From Bacteroides sp. (GTDB lineage: Bacteria; Bacteroidota; Bacteroidia; Bacteroidales; Bacteroidaceae), in contig JASLCG010000052.1 of NCBI GenBank assembly GCA_030151885.1, positions 1 through 9,722 on the forward strand: 9,722 bases of DNA, given 5' to 3'. The notes beneath the pieces were generated by a model. The model was given only the letters and a program-made list of their open reading frames with translations. It made no database searches and was not told the origin of the DNA. This document shows positions 6,024 through 9,722 of this stretch, piece after piece. Within the stretch, counting starts at the first letter, position 1; each line of letters starts with the position of its first letter. The position numbers and the translations under genes are program-made.

Positions 6024-6536
6024 ATGGCAGTAAATAAAGTTAAAAATACTAACGATATAGAACTTAAAGACAGACTTGTTGCTATTAACCGCGTTGCAAA
6101 AGTAACTAAAGGTGGTAGAACTTTTAGTTTCTCAGCAATTGTAGTTGTTGGTAATGAAGATGGTCTTGTAGGTTGGGGACTTGGTAAAGCAGGTGAAGTA
6201 ACTTCTGCTATTTCTAAAGCTGTTGAATCAGCTAAGAAAAATTTAATTAAAGTTCCAGTTTTAAATGGTACAATTCCTCACGAACAGTCAGCTCGTTTTA
6301 GTGGTGCTGAAGTATTCATCAAACCAGCATCTCATGGTACTGGTGTTGTTGCTGGTGGTGCTATGCGTGCTGTATTAGAGAGTGTAGGTATTACTGACGT
6401 TTTGGCTAAATCTAAAGGATCTTCTAACCCTCACAACTTAGTTAAAGCAACTTTTGTAGCTTTAGCTGAATTACGTGATGCTAGAATGGTTGCTCAAAAT
6501 AGAGGTATTAGTGTTGAACGCGTTTTTAGAGGATAA
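6024..6536 (+). CDS. rpsE: Small ribosomal subunit protein uS5 (S5)
   Basis: S5 sits at the back of the 30S subunit near the decoding centre, affects accuracy and contributes to mRNA unwinding with S3 and S4. The 170-residue product has the N-terminal double-stranded RNA-binding-like domain (about residues 12-78), with the signature beginning INRVAKVTKGGRTFSFSAIV at residue 21 and continuing VGNEDGLVGWGLGKAGEV. The C-terminal domain contains KPASHGTGVVAGGAMRAVLE at about 100-119 and KGSSNPHNLVKAT. The VTKGGR loop, where spectinomycin-resistance changes occur in other bacteria, looks wild type. It begins 5 bases after rplR. Its stop codon overlaps the Shine-Dalgarno sequence of rpmD. Confidence 0.98.
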   Translation: MAVNKVKNTNDIELKDRLVAINRVAKVTKGGRTFSFSAIVVVGNEDGLVGWGLGKAGEVTSAISKAVESAKKNLIKVPVLNGTIPHEQSARFSGAEVFIKPASHGTGVVAGGAMRAVLESVGITDVLAKSKGSSNPHNLVKATFVALAELRDARMVAQNRGISVERVFRG

Positions 6537-6550
6537 GGAGGAATTTTATG
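6535..6550 (+). promoter_or_regulatory. Strong Shine-Dalgarno site of rpmD
   Basis: AAGGAGG at 6535-6541 overlaps the last two bases of the rpsE stop codon and is followed by a 6-base spacer and the ATG at 6548. Spacing and position directly behind the upstream stop are the same as for rplF. It supports the short rpmD reading frame. Confidence 0.87.
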
Positions 6551-6724
6551 GCATCTATTAAGATTAAACAAGTAAAAAGTAGAATTGGTGCTCCTAAAGA
6601 TCAAAAACGTACGTTAGACGCTTTAGGACTTCATAAACTAAATCAAGTTGTAGTTCATGAGGAGACACAATCTATCTTAGGTATGGTTAACAAAGTAAGA
6701 CACTTAGTTACCATTGTTGAGTAA
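6548..6724 (+). CDS. rpmD: Large ribosomal subunit protein uL30 (L30)
   Basis: L30 is a small 23S rRNA-binding protein of the 50S subunit, present in many but not all bacteria. Translating from the ATG at 6548 gives 58 residues (MASIKIKQVKSRIGAPKDQK at the start, MVNKVRHLVTIVE at the end) before TAA at 6722. The SRIG motif, the RTLDALGLHKLNQVVVHEET segment and the GMVNKVRHLV segment match L30, and length fits (E. coli 59). Position between rpsE and rplO is the canonical one. A perfect Shine-Dalgarno sequence (AAGGAGGAA) with a 6-base spacer precedes it, beginning within the rpsE stop codon; the gap is 11 bases. The gene is short and easily missed by length-filtered ORF calling. Confidence 0.97.
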   Translation: MASIKIKQVKSRIGAPKDQKRTLDALGLHKLNQVVVHEETQSILGMVNKVRHLVTIVE

Positions 6725-6748
6725 TAATTGAATAAAACTAATTTAGAT

Positions 6749-7195
6749 ATGAATTTAAGTAACTTAAAACCCGCATGTGGATCAACACACTCTGAAAGAA
6801 GAATTGGTAGAGGTGTTGGCTCAGGCTTAGGTCGTACATCTACACGTGGACATAAAGGTGCAAAATCAAGATCTGGTTACAAAAAGAAAGTTGGTTTTGA
6901 AGGAGGTCAAATGCCTTTACAACGTCGTGTGCCTAAGTTTGGTTTTAAAAATAGAAATAGAGTTGAGTATAAACCTATTAATTTAAATACACTTCAAGTT
7001 CTTGCTGATGCATTGAAGGTAGAAAAGATAGGTATCAATGAATTCATTAATGCAGGTTTAGCTACCGCTGATCAACCTGTTAAAGTTTTAGGTGAAGGAG
7101 CTCTAACTTCTAAAATTGAAGTTGAAGCTAATGCCTTTTCTAAAACTGCTGCTGCTGCTATTGAAGCAGCTGGTGGTAAAGCTATAAAACTTTAA
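6749..7195 (+). CDS. rplO: Large ribosomal subunit protein uL15 (L15)
   Basis: L15 is a late-assembly 50S protein with a long glycine- and arginine-rich N-terminal extension that reaches into 23S rRNA. The frame is open to a TTG at 6728, but I choose the ATG at 6749, which gives 148 residues starting MNLSNLKPACGSTHSERRIG, the usual Bacteroidales N-terminus. The rRNA-binding extension covers residues 18-60 (RRIGRGVGSGLGRTSTRGHK, then GFEGGQMPLQRR), followed by PKFGFKNRNRVEYKPINL. The globular C-terminal part ends VEANAFSKTAAAAIEAAGGK and AIKL. The 24-base gap after rpmD has no Shine-Dalgarno site. secY starts 4 bases after the stop. Confidence 0.97.
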   Translation: MNLSNLKPACGSTHSERRIGRGVGSGLGRTSTRGHKGAKSRSGYKKKVGFEGGQMPLQRRVPKFGFKNRNRVEYKPINLNTLQVLADALKVEKIGINEFINAGLATADQPVKVLGEGALTSKIEVEANAFSKTAAAAIEAAGGKAIKL

Positions 7196-7199
7196 TTTA

Positions 7200-8549
7200 A
7201 TGAAAAAAGCTATTGAAACATTAAAAAATATATGGAGTATTGAGGATCTGAGAAACCGGATCCTCATCACCATATTATTTGTTGCAATTTATCGTTTTGG
7301 ATCTTTTGTAGTATTGCCTGGTATAAACCCTGCTGACTTGAGTAAATTACAAGCTCAAACAAGTGAGGGTTTGTTAGCATTGCTAAATATGTTTTCCGGT
7401 GGTGCGTTTTCTAATGCTTCAATATTTGCATTGGGAATAATGCCTTATATTTCTGCATCTATCGTAATTCAATTACTGGGAATGGCGGTTCCTTACTTCC
7501 AAAAGTTACAACGCGATGGTGAAAGTGGTAGAACTAAAATGAATCAATACACTCGCTATTTAACTATAGCTATATTATTGGTTCAAGCACCTTCTTACCT
7601 ACTTAACCTAAGAGCTCAGGCTGGCTCGGCCCTTAATGCTTCATTAGATTGGTCTATGTTTATGATTACCTCAACCATTATTTTGGCTGCAGGTAGTATG
7701 TTTATATTATGGTTGGGTGAAAGAATAACTGACAAAGGAATTGGTAATGGTATATCATTAATTATTCTTGTTGGTATTATTGCTCGTTTACCTCAATCAT
7801 TTATACAGGAAGCTGCTGCACGTTTTACTGAGGTTAAAGGTGGTGGATTAGTGATGTTCTTAATTGAACTTGTAGTTCTTTTAATTATTATTGCTGCTGC
7901 TATTATGTTAGTACAAGGTGTTCGTAAAGTTCCTGTTCAGTATGCAAAAAAAGTTGTAGGTAATCGTCAAATGGGTGGTGGTTATAACCACATACCTTTA
8001 AAGGTTAACGCAGCTGGTGTTATGCCGATCATTTTTGCTCAAGCAATAATGTTTATACCTATTTCATTATCTTCTTTATTCTCAGATTCACATGAATTTG
8101 GAGGATTTATGAAATCTTTATTTAGTTATACGAGTTTTTGGTATAACTTTGTATTTGCATTATTAATTATTGTATTTACGTATTTTTATACTGCAGTAAC
8201 TATTAACCCAACTCAGATGGCTGATGACATGAAAAGGAATAATGGTTTTATTCCAGGTGTTAAGCCGGGCAAGAGTACAGCAGAGTTTATTGATGTAATT
8301 ATGTCAAGAATAACTTTGCCAGGATCAATCTTTTTGGCCCTAATAGCAGTTTTGCCAGCTTTTGCTTCTGAATTATTTAAAGTACAACCAGGATTTGCTC
8401 AATTTTTTGGAGGTACTTCATTGTTAATTTTAGTTGGTGTAGTTTTAGATACTCTACAACAAATCGAAAGTCATTTACTAATGAGACACTATGATGGTTT
8501 ATTAGAAAATGGTAGAATTCGAGGACGTTCAGGAGTTTCAGCTTACTAA
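7200..8549 (+). CDS. secY: Protein translocase channel subunit SecY
   Basis: SecY forms the membrane channel of the Sec translocon with SecE and SecG, passing unfolded proteins from SecA or the ribosome. The 449-residue product has the expected ten hydrophobic segments, roughly at 21-40, 76-97, 118-138, 152-172, 182-202, 216-240, 270-295, 312-336, 372-392 and 402-420. The plug region and second helix (GLLALLNMFSGGAFSNASIF, residues 57-76) and the signature LGERITDKGIGNGISLIIL (172-190) are intact. The cytoplasmic loop with VRKVPVQYAKKVVGNRQMGG (241-260) and the basic loop with INPTQMADDMKRNNGFIPGV (335-354) are the SecA and ribosome contact areas. It begins 4 bases after rplO. Codons 15-22 form a GC-rich hairpin and use codons atypical for the gene (CTG, CGG, ATC, CTC). 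Confidence 0.98.
   Translation: MKKAIETLKNIWSIEDLRNRILITILFVAIYRFGSFVVLPGINPADLSKLQAQTSEGLLALLNMFSGGAFSNASIFALGIMPYISASIVIQLLGMAVPYFQKLQRDGESGRTKMNQYTRYLTIAILLVQAPSYLLNLRAQAGSALNASLDWSMFMITSTIILAAGSMFILWLGERITDKGIGNGISLIILVGIIARLPQSFIQEAAARFTEVKGGGLVMFLIELVVLLIIIAAAIMLVQGVRKVPVQYAKKVVGNRQMGGGYNHIPLKVNAAGVMPIIFAQAIMFIPISLSSLFSDSHEFGGFMKSLFSYTSFWYNFVFALLIIVFTYFYTAVTINPTQMADDMKRNNGFIPGVKPGKSTAEFIDVIMSRITLPGSIFLALIAVLPAFASELFKVQPGFAQFFGGTSLLILVGVVLDTLQQIESHLLMRHYDGLLENGRIRGRSGVSAY
7241..7266 (+). other. GC-rich hairpin inside the 5' end of secY
   Basis: TGAGGATC (7241-7248) is perfectly complementary to GATCCTCA (7259-7266). A U-G wobble (7249 with 7258) and a G-C pair (7250 with 7257) extend the RNA stem to 10 pairs with a 6-base loop AGAAAC. 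It starts 41 bases downstream of the secY A of ATG and covers codons 14-23 (around EDLRNRIL). It could slow early elongation or act on the mRNA, but no function is known to me. Confidence 0.45.
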
Positions 8550-8563
8550 TTGTTGATGTTTAT

Positions 8564-9352
8564 ATGATAATTCTTAAAACAGAAGAAGAAATTGAGTTGT
8601 TGCGAAAAAGTAATATGTTAGTAAGTAGAACTCTTGCTGAGCTATCTAAACATATTAAACCTGGAGTAACAACAATTCAATTAGATAATATTGCCGAGGA
8701 ATTTATAAGAGACAATGGTGCAATACCTACTTTTAAAGGTTTCCCAAATCATCTTGGGCAACCTTTTCCTGGCTCAATTTGTGCTTCTGTTAATGATGTG
8801 GTTGTTCATGGAATACCTAATAAAACTCCTTTAGAAGATGGAGATATTATTTCTATTGATTGTGGAGTTTTTATGAATGGCTTTTGTGGTGATTCTGCTT
8901 ATACATTTGCTGTTGGAAACATTGATAGCGAAGTGAAAAGACTGTTAGATACGACTAAAAAATCTTTATTTTTAGCTATCGATCAGGCTTTCGCAAATAA
9001 TAGACTGGGAGATATCGGGCATGCTGTTCAATCTTTCTGCGAGTCTGCCTCTTTTGGAGTTGTAAGAGAATTTGTTGGTCATGGTATTGGTAAAGATATG
9101 CATGAAGAACCACAAGTTCCTAACTACGGGAGAAAAGGTTATGGGAAGCAATTGAAAAAAGGAATGTGTATAGCTATTGAACCAATGGTAACTTTAGGTA
9201 ATAGACATGTTGCGATTGATGCTGATGGTTGGACTGTTAGAACTGTTGATCGTAAACCTGCGGCTCATTTTGAACATTCAATAGCTATAGGAGTTGATAA
9301 GGCTGATGTCTTATCTTCTTTTGAAGTTATTGAAATAGCATTAAAGAATTAA
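8564..9352 (+). CDS. map: Type I methionine aminopeptidase
   Basis: Map removes the initiator methionine from nascent proteins in the cytoplasm when the second residue is small. The 262-residue product has the complete pita-bread active site: Asp99 (SIDCG), Asp110 (CGDSAYTF), His173 (VGHGIGKDMHEEP), Glu206 (AIEPM) and Glu237 (HFEHSIAI), corresponding to the five metal ligands of E. coli Map. The substrate-contacting His82 (VVHGIP) and His180 are also present. No N-terminal zinc-finger extension is seen, so it is the short class Ia enzyme. It starts 14 bases after secY. In many Firmicutes adk lies between secY and map; here it is absent, as usual in Bacteroidota. A second map gene elsewhere cannot be excluded. 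Confidence 0.97.
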   Translation: MIILKTEEEIELLRKSNMLVSRTLAELSKHIKPGVTTIQLDNIAEEFIRDNGAIPTFKGFPNHLGQPFPGSICASVNDVVVHGIPNKTPLEDGDIISIDCGVFMNGFCGDSAYTFAVGNIDSEVKRLLDTTKKSLFLAIDQAFANNRLGDIGHAVQSFCESASFGVVREFVGHGIGKDMHEEPQVPNYGRKGYGKQLKKGMCIAIEPMVTLGNRHVAIDADGWTVRTVDRKPAAHFEHSIAIGVDKADVLSSFEVIEIALKN

Positions 9353-9372
9353 ATATAAAATAGAATTATAAT

Positions 9373-9591
9373 ATGGCTAAACAATCTGCGATAGAACAAG
9401 ATGGTACAATATTAGAAGCATTGTCAAATGCAATGTTTCGTGTTGAGCTTGAGAATGGACATGAAATTACGGCTCATATTTCTGGTAAAATGCGTATGCA
9501 TTACATAAAAATTTTACCTGGAGATAGAGTTAAAGTTGAAATGTCTCCTTATGATCTCACTAAAGGAAGAATAGTATTTAGATATAAATAA
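9373..9591 (+). CDS. infA: Translation initiation factor IF-1
   Basis: IF-1 binds the 30S A site during initiation, helping IF-2 and IF-3 select the initiator tRNA. The 72-residue product is exactly the usual bacterial length and is a single OB fold: MAKQSAIEQDGTILEALSNA at the start, then FRVELENGHEITAHISGKMR and MHYIKILPGDRVKVEMSPYDL with the C-terminal TKGRIVFRYK. It lies 20 bases after map, in an AT-rich gap without a Shine-Dalgarno sequence, and 7 bases before rpmJ. This secY-map-infA-rpmJ order is typical of Bacteroidota and also resembles the Gram-positive arrangement without adk. Confidence 0.98.
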   Translation: MAKQSAIEQDGTILEALSNAMFRVELENGHEITAHISGKMRMHYIKILPGDRVKVEMSPYDLTKGRIVFRYK

Positions 9592-9598
9592 ATTTAAT

Positions 9599-9715
9599 AT
9601 GAAAGTTAGAGCATCATTAAAAAAACGTACAGCTGACTGCAAAATTGTTAGACGCAAAGGTCGTTTGTATGTTATTAACAAGAAAAATCCTAAGTTTAAA
9701 CAACGTCAAGGATAA
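9599..9715 (+). CDS. rpmJ: Large ribosomal subunit protein bL36 (L36), zinc-ligand-depleted form
   Basis: L36 is the smallest 50S protein and stabilises 23S rRNA folding. Translating from the ATG at 9599 gives 38 residues (MKVRASLKKRTADCKIVRRK, then GRLYVINKKNPKFKQRQG) ending at TAA 9713-9715, the exact family length. The zinc-binding form has Cys11, Cys14, Cys27 and His33; here these positions are Thr11, Cys14, Asn27 and Phe33, so zinc cannot be bound in the usual way. This C-minus form is, to my knowledge, normal for Bacteroidales and not a sign of decay, since all other conserved positions are kept. It is short and easily missed. The window ends 7 bases later, before any terminator; rpsM would be expected next. 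Confidence 0.97.
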   Translation: MKVRASLKKRTADCKIVRRKGRLYVINKKNPKFKQRQG

Positions 9716-9722
9716 ATTTATT

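Noticed and set aside
6728..6748. TTG start adding 7 residues to L15
   Set aside because: The ATG at 6749 gives the conserved MNLSNLKPA start and the usual 148-residue length; no ribosome site supports the TTG.
1..9722. Search for a mobile element, defence system, RNA gene or unknown gene cluster
   Set aside because: Every stretch is accounted for by conserved housekeeping genes in canonical order with gaps of at most 48 bases; there is no room for an undescribed gene system.

Overview
This window is an uninterrupted piece of a bacterial ribosomal-protein operon: the distal S10 cluster running straight into the spc cluster. All 21 genes are on the + strand, with gaps of at most 48 bases. The order is rplB (5' end cut off), rpsS, rplV, rpsC, rplP, rpmC, rpsQ, rplN, rplX, rplE, rpsN, rpsH, rplF, rplR, rpsE, rpmD, rplO, secY, map, infA, rpmJ. 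Two genes too short for ordinary ORF calling, rpmD (58 aa) and rpmJ (38 aa), were found by reading the gaps.

The protein sequences point to Bacteroidota, most likely order Bacteroidales. The clues are the L22 N- and C-terminal extensions, the DHPMGGGEG form of the L2 loop, an 89-residue S14 without a zinc motif, an L36 that has lost three of four zinc ligands, the map-infA-rpmJ order directly after secY with no adk, and mostly absent Shine-Dalgarno sequences. The DNA is AT-rich (mid-to-upper 30s percent GC by eye). Genus cannot be fixed from this window.

Layout: bases 1-3099 hold the S10-cluster genes (L2, S19, L22, S3, L16, L29, S17). Bases 3102-7195 hold the spc ribosomal proteins (L14, L24, L5, S14, S8, L6, L18, S5, L30, L15). 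Bases 7200-9352 hold the translocon subunit SecY and methionine aminopeptidase. Bases 9373-9715 hold initiation factor IF-1 and L36. The window ends 7 bases after rpmJ, before any terminator; in related genomes rpsM and the alpha-operon genes follow. Together the genes supply structural parts of both ribosomal subunits, start translation (IF-1), trim the initiator methionine (Map) and export the nascent chain (SecY). Gene junctions of 4-base overlap, 1-base overlap and 2-6 base gaps suggest one transcript with coupled translation.

I found no mobile element, CRISPR array, RNA gene, foreign gene cluster or undescribed system. The points worth a second look are small and regulatory: near-perfect Shine-Dalgarno sites in front of only rplF and rpmD, a GC-rich hairpin inside the start of secY built from atypical codons, and a short hairpin in the longest gap, just before rpsH.
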